This document shows positions 18,594-27,220 of a stretch of 64,000 nucleotides of DNA, one piece after another. The translations under genes and the position numbers were made by a program. Each line of letters begins with the position of its first letter. Position 1 is the first letter of the stretch. The stretch lies in NCBI RefSeq assembly GCF_030811115.1, contig NZ_JAUSQK010000001.1:2046001-2110000 (forward strand), written 5' to 3'. The stretch is from Olsenella profusa DSM 13989. GTDB lineage: Bacteria > Actinomycetota > Coriobacteriia > Coriobacteriales > Atopobiaceae. The notes beneath the pieces are model-generated. The model ran no database searches. It was not told the DNA's origin and saw nothing but the letters and a program-made list of their open reading frames with translations.

Positions 18594-19175
18594 ATGGAAC
18601 ACGGCAGGTGTAAGGCAACCATCATGGACGGGGCCACCATGGCTCGCGTGGAGGTGCGCATCGCCCATGAGGTGATAGAGCGCAACGAGGGCTCCTCCAC
18701 CATCGCCCTGGTCGGCATCATCCGCAGGGGGGAGACCCTCGCGCGCCGCCTGGCGGATGACATCGAGCGCATCGAGGGCGCACGTCCCCCCATCGGCTCC
18801 CTGGACATCAGCTTCTACCGCGATGACGTGCAGCGCGCCATCGCGCCGGTGCTGCATGCCACCAACATCCCCTTCGACATAGACAAGCGCGACATCATCC
18901 TCGTGGATGACGTGCTCTTCACGGGGCGCACCGTGCGCTCCGCCCTCAACGCCCTCATGGACTATGGCCGCCCCCAGAGCGTGCAGCTGGCCGTGATGGT
19001 GGATCGGGGCCATCGCGAGCTGCCCATACGTGCCGACTACGTGGGCAAGAACGTGCCCTCCTCACACGAGGAGGACGTGCGCGTGCTCGTGAGGGAGCTG
19101 GACGGTCGAGATGCCGTCGAGATCTGGACCGGCGACGTCACGGGTGGCGCGCGCGCCGAGGGGGGCGAGGCATAG
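18594..19175 (+). CDS. pyrR: PyrR, pyrimidine operon regulator and uracil phosphoribosyltransferase
   Basis: 193 residues. A type I phosphoribosyltransferase fold with the PRPP loop DIILVDDVLFTGRTVRSALNAL and the conserved SLDISFYRDD and VMVDRGHRELPIRADYVGKN segments of PyrR. It senses UMP/UTP and binds pyr mRNA. It heads the operon, one base before pyrB, and its own leader carries a plausible PyrR target. Confidence 0.94.
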   Translation: MEHGRCKATIMDGATMARVEVRIAHEVIERNEGSSTIALVGIIRRGETLARRLADDIERIEGARPPIGSLDISFYRDDVQRAIAPVLHATNIPFDIDKRDIILVDDVLFTGRTVRSALNALMDYGRPQSVQLAVMVDRGHRELPIRADYVGKNVPSSHEEDVRVLVRELDGRDAVEIWTGDVTGGARAEGGEA

Positions 19176-19176
19176 G

Positions 19177-20112
19177 ATGCTCTCCGTCAGGAACCTCGTC
19201 GACACCTACAGCCTCACGGCCGATGACATCACGCAGATCCTGGACACGGCCGCCTCGTTCGAATCCATCAACAGCCGGGCCATCAAGAAGGTGCCGGCAC
19301 TGCGCGGGCGCACCATCGTGAACCTCTTCCTCGAGCCCTCCACGCGTACCAAGAGCTCCTTCGAGCTGGCCGAGAAGCGCCTGTCGGCAGACAGCCTCTC
19401 CATGGGCGGCCCCACGAGCTCCGTGGTGAAGGGCGAGAGCCTCGCCGACACCATCCAGACCATCGACGCCATGAGCGTGGACATGTTCGTGTGCCGTGCG
19501 CGCCTGGCGGGCACGCCGCAGAAGATCACCGAGAACACGGACGCCGTGGTCATCAATGCCGGCGACGGCAAGCACCAGCATCCCACGCAGGCCATGCTCG
19601 ACCTCTACACCATGCGCAAGCACTTCGGCCACCTGGATGGCCTGAAGGTGGCCATCGTGGGCGACCTCGCGCACAGCCGCGTGTGTGGCTCGCTCGCCCC
19701 GGCACTCAAGACCATGGGCGCCGAGGTCACGCTCGTCGGCCCCCCCGCGTTTCAGGTGGATGATCCAGACTGGTTCGACTGCCCTCAGACCGCCAGCCTC
19801 GATGGCGTCATCGAGGGGATGGACGTGGTCTATATGCTGCGCGTGCAGCTCGAGCGCATGGAGGGCGCAACGATTCCCTCCAAGCGCGAGTACAACCGCC
19901 TCTATGGCTTGGACATGAGGCGCGTGGGTCGCATGAGGGATGACGCGATCATCTGCCATCCCGGCCCGCTCAACCGTGGGATGGAGATCAATGCCGATGT
20001 CGCCGACTGTGCGCGCTCGCGCATCCTCGAGCAGGTGAACGCGGGCGTCCTCACGCGCATGGCCGAGATGTACCTGCTTCTGGGAGGAGAGGGCAGTGGC
20101 GTATCTGCTTAG
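19177..20112 (+). CDS. pyrB: aspartate carbamoyltransferase catalytic subunit
   Basis: 311 residues. The carbamoyl-phosphate motif STRTKSSFELA, the HPTQAMLDLYT motif and the C-terminal HPGPLNRGMEI are all present. The first committed step of UMP synthesis. No pyrI follows, as expected for this lineage. The ATG at 19177 lies just after the pyrR stop; the frame continues upstream only within pyrR. Confidence 0.95.
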   Translation: MLSVRNLVDTYSLTADDITQILDTAASFESINSRAIKKVPALRGRTIVNLFLEPSTRTKSSFELAEKRLSADSLSMGGPTSSVVKGESLADTIQTIDAMSVDMFVCRARLAGTPQKITENTDAVVINAGDGKHQHPTQAMLDLYTMRKHFGHLDGLKVAIVGDLAHSRVCGSLAPALKTMGAEVTLVGPPAFQVDDPDWFDCPQTASLDGVIEGMDVVYMLRVQLERMEGATIPSKREYNRLYGLDMRRVGRMRDDAIICHPGPLNRGMEINADVADCARSRILEQVNAGVLTRMAEMYLLLGGEGSGVSA

Positions 20113-21391
20113 GGGTGCCCATGTGGTCGACCCACAGCTCGACCTCGATGGCACCTGTGACGTCCTCATCGACGGCACCAGGATCGCGGAGGTGGGCGAG
20201 GGCCTCGAGCCGCCCGCCGACGCCGAGGTCATGGACTGTGCGGGCCGGTACCTCGTACCGGGCCTCGTGGACATGCACGTGCACTTCCGCGACCCCGGCT
20301 TCGAGTACAAGGAGACCATCGAGACGGGCAGCCGTGCGGCGACGCACGGTGGCTTCACCGATGTCGCCACGATGCCCAACACCGACCCCGTCACCGACTC
20401 CGGGGCCGAGGTCCGCTATCAGAAGGACCATGCCCGCCAGGCCGGCCTCTGCCACGTGCGCCCCATCGGCGCCCTCACCGTGGGGGAGCGGGGCGAGGCG
20501 CTGGCCGAGATCGGCGACATGGTCATGGAGGGCGCCTGTGCCTTCTCCGATGACGGCCATGGCGTGCAGAGTGCGGGCATGATGCGCACCTGCATGGAGT
20601 ACGTCTCGCAGTTCGACCGCGCGGTGCTGGCGCACTGCGAGGTCAACTCGCTCACCGCCAACGGCGTCGTCAACGAGGGGCGCGCCTCCACGCGCCTCGG
20701 CATGTTCGGCTGGCCGGCCCTGGGCGAGGAGCTGGAGATCGAGCGCGACATCGAGCTGGCCCGCCTCACGGGCTGCCCCTTCCATGTGTGCCACATCTCC
20801 ACGGCCCGCGGGCTCGAGGCGGTGCGGCGCGCCAAGGAGGAGGGCCTCGCCATAACCTGCGAGGTCACGCCCCACCATCTCTTCCTCAACGAGGACGACA
20901 TCACGGATCGCTACGACACCAATCTCAAGATGAACCCGCCCCTGCGCACGTGCGAGGACATGGACGCCCTGCTCGAGGGCATCGTCGACGGTTCCATCGA
21001 CTGCCTGGTGAGTGACCACGCGCCCCATGCCCGCCACGAGAAGGAGTGCGAGTGGGAGATCGCCTCCTTCGGCATCATCGGCCTGGAGACCTCGCTGCCC
21101 CTCATGCTCACGCACCTCGTGGGTCCCAGGCGCATGAGCTGGCAGCGTCTCATCGAGGTCATGGCGGTCAATCCCCGTCGCATCCTGCGTCTGGACGAGG
21201 TCAAGGCGCAGCGCGGCTCCGCTGCGGACCTCACGCTCATCGATCCCACGAGGAAGGTCACGATCACGGCGGGCTACTTCCAGAGCAAGTCCAAGAACTC
21301 CGCCTTCCTGGGGCGGGAGCTCATGGGTGTTGCAACGGACGTCTTCGTGGACGGTAGGCGCACGCTGGCGGACGGTGCCGTATGTCAGTAG
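20096..21391 (+). CDS. pyrC: dihydroorotase
   Basis: 431 residues, a class I dihydroorotase. Metal ligands H61 and H63 lie in VDMHVHFRDPG, with later CHISTA, EVTPHH and SDHAPH motifs. It closes carbamoyl aspartate to dihydroorotate. It starts with GTG inside the last codons of pyrB, preceded by GGGAGGAGAGG, so translation is coupled. Confidence 0.95.
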   Translation: MAYLLRGAHVVDPQLDLDGTCDVLIDGTRIAEVGEGLEPPADAEVMDCAGRYLVPGLVDMHVHFRDPGFEYKETIETGSRAATHGGFTDVATMPNTDPVTDSGAEVRYQKDHARQAGLCHVRPIGALTVGERGEALAEIGDMVMEGACAFSDDGHGVQSAGMMRTCMEYVSQFDRAVLAHCEVNSLTANGVVNEGRASTRLGMFGWPALGEELEIERDIELARLTGCPFHVCHISTARGLEAVRRAKEEGLAITCEVTPHHLFLNEDDITDRYDTNLKMNPPLRTCEDMDALLEGIVDGSIDCLVSDHAPHARHEKECEWEIASFGIIGLETSLPLMLTHLVGPRRMSWQRLIEVMAVNPRRILRLDEVKAQRGSAADLTLIDPTRKVTITAGYFQSKSKNSAFLGRELMGVATDVFVDGRRTLADGAVCQ

Positions 21392-22176
21392 GGAGCGCGG
21401 CCGTTGGCCTCCACGGCTTCGAGGTCGTCTCCAACGGCGAGGTGGCCGAGGGCGTGTTCCGTCTCGTCCTTCGGTCCCCGGATGTGGCGCGCTCCATCGT
21501 GCCGGGGCAGTTCATGAACCTCAGGGTGCCGGGAGACGCATCCCACATCCTGCGCATCCCGCTCTCGTTCTCCCATGCGGACGCGCAGGCGGGAACGGTG
21601 GAGGTGGTCTACGCCGTCGTGGGGGAGGGCACGGGGCGCCTGTCCCTCATGCGCGCAGGCAAGCGCTCCGACCTCATCGGCCCTGCCGGCACCGGCTGGC
21701 GCGGGGGCGCCTCAGGCCGCGCCCTGCTCGTTGCCGGAGGTGTGGGCGCACCGCCCCTCGTGGCGGCGGCGGGCATGCTTGCCAAGGAGGGCGCGGCATT
21801 TGATGCCATCCTGGGCGCCCAGAGCGCCTCCAGGCTCTGGGGACGGGAGTGCCTGCTGGAGCTGGGTGCCGGCACCGTGACGACAACCACCGATGATGGC
21901 ACCGCGGGGCTCAGGGGCCTCACGACCGACGCCATGGCGCAGCTGCTGGCGGCCAGGACGTATGCCCAGGTCTACACCTGCGGCCCTGCCCCCATGATGG
22001 CGGGCGTCGCACGGTTGGCGGCAGTGCATGACATTGCCTGCCAGGTCTCCTGCGAACAGCTCATGGGCTGTGGCTTTGGGGTCTGTGCCTGCTGCAACGT
22101 GCGTGCGGCGCACGGCGGCTACAAGTCGTGCTGCACGGACGGCCCCGTCTTCGATGCCCGGGAGGTGGTGCTGTGA
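21382..22176 (+). CDS. pyrK: dihydroorotate dehydrogenase electron-transfer subunit
   Basis: 264 residues. A ferredoxin-reductase-like FAD/NAD-binding protein with RIPLSFSHAD, the GPAGTGW loop and a [2Fe-2S] site near the C-terminus (CEQLMGCGFGVCACC plus a later Cys in KSCCTDGPVF). It passes electrons from PyrD to NAD, which defines a class 1B enzyme. It overlaps pyrC by 10 bases and pyrD by 4. Confidence 0.93.
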   Translation: MSVGSAAVGLHGFEVVSNGEVAEGVFRLVLRSPDVARSIVPGQFMNLRVPGDASHILRIPLSFSHADAQAGTVEVVYAVVGEGTGRLSLMRAGKRSDLIGPAGTGWRGGASGRALLVAGGVGAPPLVAAAGMLAKEGAAFDAILGAQSASRLWGRECLLELGAGTVTTTTDDGTAGLRGLTTDAMAQLLAARTYAQVYTCGPAPMMAGVARLAAVHDIACQVSCEQLMGCGFGVCACCNVRAAHGGYKSCCTDGPVFDAREVVL

Positions 22177-23096
22177 GTGCGGTGAGCATGGCCGTCAACC
22201 TGGGCGGTGTCAGGATGAAAAACCCCCTCAACACGGCCTCGGGCACCTATGGCTTCGGCAATCAGTTCGAGGGGTTCTATGATGTCTCGTGCCTGGGGGC
22301 CATCACCTGCAAGGGATGCTCGGCCGTACCGTGGGAGGGCAATCCCGCGCCTCGCCTCGCCGAGGTGCCGAGCGGCATGATGAACTCCGTCGGCCTCGCC
22401 AACCCCGGCATAGCGGCCCTCGCGCACGAGGGCGCAGCCTACCTCTCCGAGCTCCGTTCCAGAGGCACGCAGGTCATCTGCCAGGTGATCGGCCACTCCA
22501 TCGAGGAGTATGTGCGGGCTGTGGAGCTGTACGAGGAGTTCGCCCCCTTTGCCAGTGCGCTCGAGCTCAACATCAGCTGTCCCAACGTCTCGGCGGGCGG
22601 CGCCGCCATGGGGTCGACCCCCCGGTCGGCGGCCGAGGCCATGCGCGCGGTGCGGCCGCACACCAGACGCCCCGTCATCGTCAAGATGGCCCCGCACGAC
22701 GTGGCCGAGATAGGCCGTGCCCTCGAGGATGCCGGTGCTGACGCCCTCTCGCTCATCAACACCATCCCCGCCATGGCCATTGACGTCCACACGCGCAGAA
22801 GCAGGCTCGCACGTCCCACGGCGGGGCTCTCGGGCCCCTGCGTCCACCCCATCGCCGTGCGCATGGTATGGGAGGCCTCCCGTGCCGTCAGCATACCGCT
22901 CTGCGGCATCGGTGGCGTGGCGTCGGGCGAGGATGCCGCCGAGTTCATCCTGGCCGGCGCCACGGCCGTCTCGGTGGGCACCGCCAACCTCTATGACCCC
23001 ACGTGCGCCCCCCGCATCCTGGACGAGCTGAGGGAGTGGGCGGCCTCGCAGGGCGTCCGTGACATCAACGAGCTGATTGGAGCCTTCGAATGCTAG
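22173..23096 (+). CDS. pyrD: dihydroorotate dehydrogenase catalytic subunit (class 1B)
   Basis: 307 residues, a TIM-barrel FMN enzyme. NPLNTASGTYGFG, the NSVGLANPG loop, catalytic NISCPN and FMN-phosphate binding CGIGGVASGEDAAEF are present. I placed the start at GTG 22173, which overlaps the pyrK stop (GTGA) and follows GGGAGG. It works as a heterotetramer with PyrK. Confidence 0.94.
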   Translation: MSAVSMAVNLGGVRMKNPLNTASGTYGFGNQFEGFYDVSCLGAITCKGCSAVPWEGNPAPRLAEVPSGMMNSVGLANPGIAALAHEGAAYLSELRSRGTQVICQVIGHSIEEYVRAVELYEEFAPFASALELNISCPNVSAGGAAMGSTPRSAAEAMRAVRPHTRRPVIVKMAPHDVAEIGRALEDAGADALSLINTIPAMAIDVHTRRSRLARPTAGLSGPCVHPIAVRMVWEASRAVSIPLCGIGGVASGEDAAEFILAGATAVSVGTANLYDPTCAPRILDELREWAASQGVRDINELIGAFEC

Positions 23097-23815
23097 ACGA
23101 GAGGCAGGCACGCGACAGCATCATCGTCGCCCTTGATTGTGGGGCCCAGGAGGCGAGAGAGCTCGCTGGGCGCCTTTCGGGCAGGGTGGGCTGGGTCAAG
23201 GTGGGCATGACCCTCTACTACGCCGAGGGGCCCTCCATCGTCGCCGCCCTGCACGAGGTGGGGTTCAAGGTCTTCCTGGACCTCAAGCTGCATGACATCC
23301 CGTTCCAGGTCCATGGTGCGGCCTGCGCCGCCTCGCGTGCCGGCGCGGACCTCCTCTCCATCCATGGCCTGGGCGGCCCTGCGATGGTCAGCGAGGCGCG
23401 CGCGGGCGTGGAGGAGGAGGCGTCCGGGCGAGCGGAGCGCACCCGTCTCGTGGCCATATCCGTGCTCACGAGCATGAGTGCGCAGGCGCTGGCCGAGATA
23501 GGCATCGCCTGCTCGGTCGAGGAGGAGGTGGCACGTCTCGCACGCCTCTCCGTGGGGGCGGGGTCCGATGGCATCGTCTGCTCGCCGCAGGAGGCCGCGG
23601 CGATGCGCACGCTCCTGGGCCCCGAGGCGCTCATCGTGACACCGGGCGTGAGGCCAGCGGGCGCTGCGACGGGCGACCAGCGGCGCGTGGCGACGCCGGC
23701 GGCCGCCATCGAGGCGGGGGCATCGAAGCTCGTCATCGGCAGGCCCATCACACGGAGCGCGGACCCCGTCCGCGCCATTGGCGCCATCGTCGAGGAGCTC
23801 CTGGGGGTGGCATAG
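23090..23815 (+). CDS. pyrF: orotidine 5'-phosphate decarboxylase
   Basis: 241 residues. The catalytic DLKLHDIP motif, the N-terminal ALDCG and the C-terminal TPGVRPAG and VIGRPITRS loops are in place. It overlaps pyrD by 7 bases and ends the operon. The preceding enzyme pyrE and the carbamoyl-phosphate synthase genes carAB are not in this window, so orotate phosphoribosyltransferase must be encoded elsewhere. Confidence 0.95.
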   Translation: MLDERQARDSIIVALDCGAQEARELAGRLSGRVGWVKVGMTLYYAEGPSIVAALHEVGFKVFLDLKLHDIPFQVHGAACAASRAGADLLSIHGLGGPAMVSEARAGVEEEASGRAERTRLVAISVLTSMSAQALAEIGIACSVEEEVARLARLSVGAGSDGIVCSPQEAAAMRTLLGPEALIVTPGVRPAGAATGDQRRVATPAAAIEAGASKLVIGRPITRSADPVRAIGAIVEELLGVA

Positions 23816-23870
23816 GACCTTCAGGTCCCGACCTTTTATTTTACTTTAAGGGTATTTTTGTGAAGTTAGG

Positions 23871-23889
23871 GCCCCACATCGGGCTTTTT
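23871..23889 (+). terminator. weak intrinsic terminator after pyrF
   Basis: GCCC, a 6-base loop and GGGC followed by TTTTT, about 55 bases after pyrF. The stem is only 4 bp, so efficiency is doubtful. Confidence 0.4.
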
Positions 23890-23931
23890 GGGCCTGGCGA
23901 TTGAAAAAGCGCCCGTCAATACGCACAATGC

Positions 23932-23960
23932 TTGCTTGTACTGCCTTGACCTGCTATTCT
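23932..23960 (+). promoter_or_regulatory. mihF promoter
   Basis: TTGCTT (23932-23937), a 17-base spacer and TATTCT (23955-23960), with about 50 bases of leader before the mihF start codon. Confidence 0.5.
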
Positions 23961-24014
23961 CGTCACGGCAGATACGCGCAACTGCGTATGTGTAACCCGA
24001 TGTTTGGAGGAACC

Positions 24015-24323
24015 ATGGCACTACCTCAGCTTACTGATGAGCAGCGTAAGGCAGCCCTCGAGAAGGCCGCGGCCGCGCGTCACGCTCGCGCTGAGCTTCG
24101 CGAGAAGATCAAGAAGGGTGAGACCTCCCTCGAGGACGTCCTCGACTCCGATGACCCCATTGCTGCCCGCATGAAGGTTTCCGCCCTCATCGAGTCCCTG
24201 CCTGGCTATGGCAAGGCCAAGGCCACCAAGGTCATGGACGAGCTGGGTATCTCTGCTACGCGTCGCGTCAAGGGTCTGGGCGCCCGCCAGCGCGAGCAGC
24301 TCCTTGGGGTTCTCTCCAAGTAA
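24015..24323 (+). CDS. mihF: integration host factor, actinobacterial type
   Basis: 102 residues. A nucleoid-associated DNA-binding protein unrelated to HU/IHF, with a helical N-terminus (LTDEQRKAALEKAAAARHAR) and a helix-two-turn-helix core (IESLPGYGKAKATKVMDELGI, RRVKGLGARQREQLL). The ATG at 24015 follows TTTGGAGGAA; an upstream open frame from 23901 spans the promoter and is not used. The order mihF-gmk-rpoZ is characteristic of Actinobacteria. Confidence 0.95.
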   Translation: MALPQLTDEQRKAALEKAAAARHARAELREKIKKGETSLEDVLDSDDPIAARMKVSALIESLPGYGKAKATKVMDELGISATRRVKGLGARQREQLLGVLSK

Positions 24324-24887
24324 GTGGGCCAGACGCCTCGACTCTTTGTCATCTCTGGGCCGTCAGGCGCCGGGAAGGGCACGCTTCTTGCGCGCGTGCG
24401 CAAGCGTCATCCCAACCTGGGCCTGGCGGTTTCGGCTACTACGAGGGAGCCGCGCCCAGGCGAGGTGGATGGTGTCTCGTACCACTTCCTGGACGAGGAG
24501 GAGTTCTCCCGTCGCGTGCGCGCGGGTGAGTTCCTCGAGTGGGCCAACGTGCACGGTCATCGCTATGGTACGCTCAAGGGCGACGTGGACGCCCTGCTCG
24601 CCTCGGGTACGTCGGTCATCCTCGAGATCGATGTCCAAGGCGCCCTCAACGTGCTGCGCCTCATGCCCGATGCGGTCCTCATCTTCATCGAGCCGCCGTC
24701 GCTCGAGGAGCTGGAGCGACGGCTGCGCCAGCGCGGCACCGAAGACGAGGGCCAGCTGCGGCTTCGGCTCAGGAACGCCCGCAGCGAGCTTGAGCTTGCC
24801 GACAAGTACGACGAACGTATCGTGAACGATGACGTCGATGCCGCCTCCGATAGGCTGCTTCAAATAATCCGCTCATACGAAGGATAG
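24324..24887 (+). CDS. gmk: guanylate kinase
   Basis: 187 residues. P-loop SGPSGAGKGT, GMP-binding SATTREPRPGEVDGVSYHF and the LID/core motifs are complete. It phosphorylates GMP to GDP. GTG at 24324 directly follows the mihF stop codon; the next ATG would remove the P-loop. Confidence 0.95.
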   Translation: MGQTPRLFVISGPSGAGKGTLLARVRKRHPNLGLAVSATTREPRPGEVDGVSYHFLDEEEFSRRVRAGEFLEWANVHGHRYGTLKGDVDALLASGTSVILEIDVQGALNVLRLMPDAVLIFIEPPSLEELERRLRQRGTEDEGQLRLRLRNARSELELADKYDERIVNDDVDAASDRLLQIIRSYEG

Positions 24888-24896
24888 GGGACTCCC

Positions 24897-25190
24897 ATGG
24901 CCGTTACCAAGCCTGAAATTGACAACCTTCTCGAGCATACGGAGCACAATCCCTTTCTTCTCTGCTCCATTGCCTCCAAGCGCGCCTGTGACATCAACAG
25001 CATGATTCGTGGCCAGCACCTCCGGGTGACTGCCGTTCAGGAGTTCGACGACATCACTCCGATCGTCTCCGGCAAGGATACCGTCTCCGTCGCCATGGAG
25101 GAGATCGAGGAGGGGACGCTGAGCTTCGTGCGCGAGGACTTCGACCGTGACATCAAGGGCTCCAACGAGCGTGTCGAGCACAACCTCTGA
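24897..25190 (+). CDS. rpoZ: RNA polymerase omega subunit
   Basis: 97 residues. FLLCSIASKRACDINSMIRG corresponds to the conserved omega core (LV..A..RARQIN). It assists assembly of beta-prime. It sits 9 bases after gmk and shares its last base with the thiI start (TGATG). Confidence 0.9.
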   Translation: MAVTKPEIDNLLEHTEHNPFLLCSIASKRACDINSMIRGQHLRVTAVQEFDDITPIVSGKDTVSVAMEEIEEGTLSFVREDFDRDIKGSNERVEHNL

Positions 25191-26467
25191 TGAGCGACAG
25201 GGTCTGCCTCGTCCACTACCATGAGATCGGGCTCAAGGGAAAGAACCGTTCGACCTTCGAGCGTCGGCTCGTCACCAACCTGCACCGGGCGCTCAGAGAC
25301 CATCCTGTACGCGCCGTCAGACGCATCTCGGGCCATGTGCTCGTGAGCGTCGACGGGGGGCAGGCGACGCCCGAGATGGCGCACGTGATATCCCGCGTGC
25401 CCGGCGTCGCGCGCGTCTCTCTGGCCTACCTATGCACGTTGGACGAGGAGGAGTACTGCGCCGCGGCCGTCACGGCACTGCACGAGGCGGGGGAGTTCGA
25501 CTCGTTCAAGGTCCACGCCCGTCGCTCCTCCACCGCATACGGCCGCCATACGCTTGAGATCAACCGACTGGTGGGAGACGTGCTCTGCCAGGAGTTTCCC
25601 ACCAAGCGGGTCCAGATGCACAAGCCCGACGTCACGGTCTGCGTGAACGTGATCAACGCGAGCGTGTACGTATATGCCGCGAGCGGCCCGGGCGTGGGCG
25701 GCCTTCCCGTGGGCACGGCCGGCAAGGTGGTCACGCTGCTCTCCAGTGGCTTCGACTCTCCGGTTGCCACCTGGATGGTGGGACGCCGCGGCGCCGTGTG
25801 CGTGCCCGTCCACTTCTCGGGTCGTCCCATGACGCCCGACACGAGTGAGTGGCTCTGCCAGGACATCATCAATGCACTGGCGCCCTCCGGTATGATCGGT
25901 CGTCTCTATGTGGTGCCCTTTGGCGAGCGTCAGCGCCAGATATCCCTGGCCGTGCCCCAGAGCCTGCGCATCATCACCTATCGGCGCGTGATGTTTGCCG
26001 TAGGCGAGCGCGTCGCCCGGCTCGAGGGGGCAAAGGCACTTGTGACGGGCGAGTCGTTGGGCCAGGTCGCCTCGCAGACGCTCGACAACATCGCCGCGGT
26101 CAACGAGACGGTCTCCCTGCCCGTGCTCCGCCCGCTCATCGGCTCCGACAAGCAGGAGATCATGCGCCGTGCCCAGGAGATCGGGACCTTTGAGCTGAGT
26201 TCGCAGTCGGTGGATGACTGCTGCACGCTCTTCATGCCGCGTCGCCCCGAGACGCACGCGCGCCTGCGCGAGGTGCACGAGGCGTGGGACTCCTTCGATC
26301 ACGATGCTATGATCGACGGTCTGGTGGCCTCCACAGAGTATGTCGACTTTGACCAATGCCCCAGCTACAAGCCACCACAGGAGCTCAAGGAGCGCCACCC
26401 TGCGCTTGCGCCGCGCCCATGGCAGGGCAGAACGCCGCAGACTGGCGCAGAATCGGCCCGATTTTAA
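25190..26467 (+). CDS. thiI: tRNA 4-thiouridine synthase ThiI
   Basis: 425 residues. An N-terminal ferredoxin-like and THUMP region is followed by the PP-loop ATPase motif SSGFDSPVATWM, a variant of SGGxDS. The later segment VDDCCTLFMPRRPETHA is conserved. The C-terminal rhodanese domain of the E. coli enzyme is missing, as in many Gram-positive ThiI proteins, so sulfur must be handed over by a separate cysteine desulfurase. The C-terminal 25 residues are Arg/Pro-rich and variable. Confidence 0.92.
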   Translation: MSDRVCLVHYHEIGLKGKNRSTFERRLVTNLHRALRDHPVRAVRRISGHVLVSVDGGQATPEMAHVISRVPGVARVSLAYLCTLDEEEYCAAAVTALHEAGEFDSFKVHARRSSTAYGRHTLEINRLVGDVLCQEFPTKRVQMHKPDVTVCVNVINASVYVYAASGPGVGGLPVGTAGKVVTLLSSGFDSPVATWMVGRRGAVCVPVHFSGRPMTPDTSEWLCQDIINALAPSGMIGRLYVVPFGERQRQISLAVPQSLRIITYRRVMFAVGERVARLEGAKALVTGESLGQVASQTLDNIAAVNETVSLPVLRPLIGSDKQEIMRRAQEIGTFELSSQSVDDCCTLFMPRRPETHARLREVHEAWDSFDHDAMIDGLVASTEYVDFDQCPSYKPPQELKERHPALAPRPWQGRTPQTGAESARF

Positions 26468-26526
26468 GCCGCCACCTGAGAATCTCGATGTGTTCTCGCC
26501 TCACCATGGTGTGAGGAGGTGTTCGT

Positions 26527-27219
26527 ATGGCCCAGAGGACACGAGGAAGGTCACGTCGAAGGGGATGGCGTGCGGGGGTGGCACTCGCCGTAGCCGCCGC
26601 CGTGGCAGTGGGTGCGGTCGTCATCTGGCGTGCGGGTGGCATGACGGATGGCGCAGAGCTTGTCGAGCACCGGGCCGAGGCGTCTTTCGACGACGCGGAA
26701 GCGGCGACGGTGCCACGTGACGCACCGGTGGGCACCGACAACGGTGCCACACAGGATCCCGCCACGCTGGTGGTTGATGTTGATGGTGCCGTCATGTCGC
26801 CCGGCGTCTACGAACTTGCTGCCGAGGGAGCCCGCGTGCGCGATGCGATAGCGGCCGCCGGGGGCCTGGCAGAGGACGCGGACACCACACAGCTCAACCT
26901 CGCGACCCTGCTCCAGGATGGCCAGAAGGTGCATGTCCCCCGCATGGGGGAGGCGCCGTCTGCGAGCCCGACCACGGACACTGCAGGCCGGACGAACGCC
27001 GCCCCCTCCGGCTCGTCAGGTTCGACCGCCCCGATCAACATCAACACGGCAGGCGAAGAGGAGCTCAAGCAGCTCCCCGGCGTGGGGGATGCCACGGCGG
27101 CGGCCATCGTCAGGGATCGGCGGGAGCACGGGCGCTTCGCATCCGTCGATGATCTCATGCGCGTCTCGGGCATAGGGCAGAAGAAGCTCGAGAAGCTCCG
27201 TCCACGCATCTGCGTCTAG
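26527..27219 (+). CDS. comEA: competence protein ComEA
   Basis: 230 residues. One N-terminal transmembrane helix (AGVALAVAAAVAVGAVVIW), an acidic linker, an SLBB domain (LVVDVDGAVMSPGVYEL) and two C-terminal helix-hairpin-helix motifs (ININTAGEEELKQLPGVGDATAAAI; SGIGQKKLEKLR). It binds double-stranded DNA at the outer face of the membrane during uptake. It lies 1 base before comEC. Confidence 0.93.
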   Translation: MAQRTRGRSRRRGWRAGVALAVAAAVAVGAVVIWRAGGMTDGAELVEHRAEASFDDAEAATVPRDAPVGTDNGATQDPATLVVDVDGAVMSPGVYELAAEGARVRDAIAAAGGLAEDADTTQLNLATLLQDGQKVHVPRMGEAPSASPTTDTAGRTNAAPSGSSGSTAPININTAGEEELKQLPGVGDATAAAIVRDRREHGRFASVDDLMRVSGIGQKKLEKLRPRICV

Positions 27220-27220
27220 C

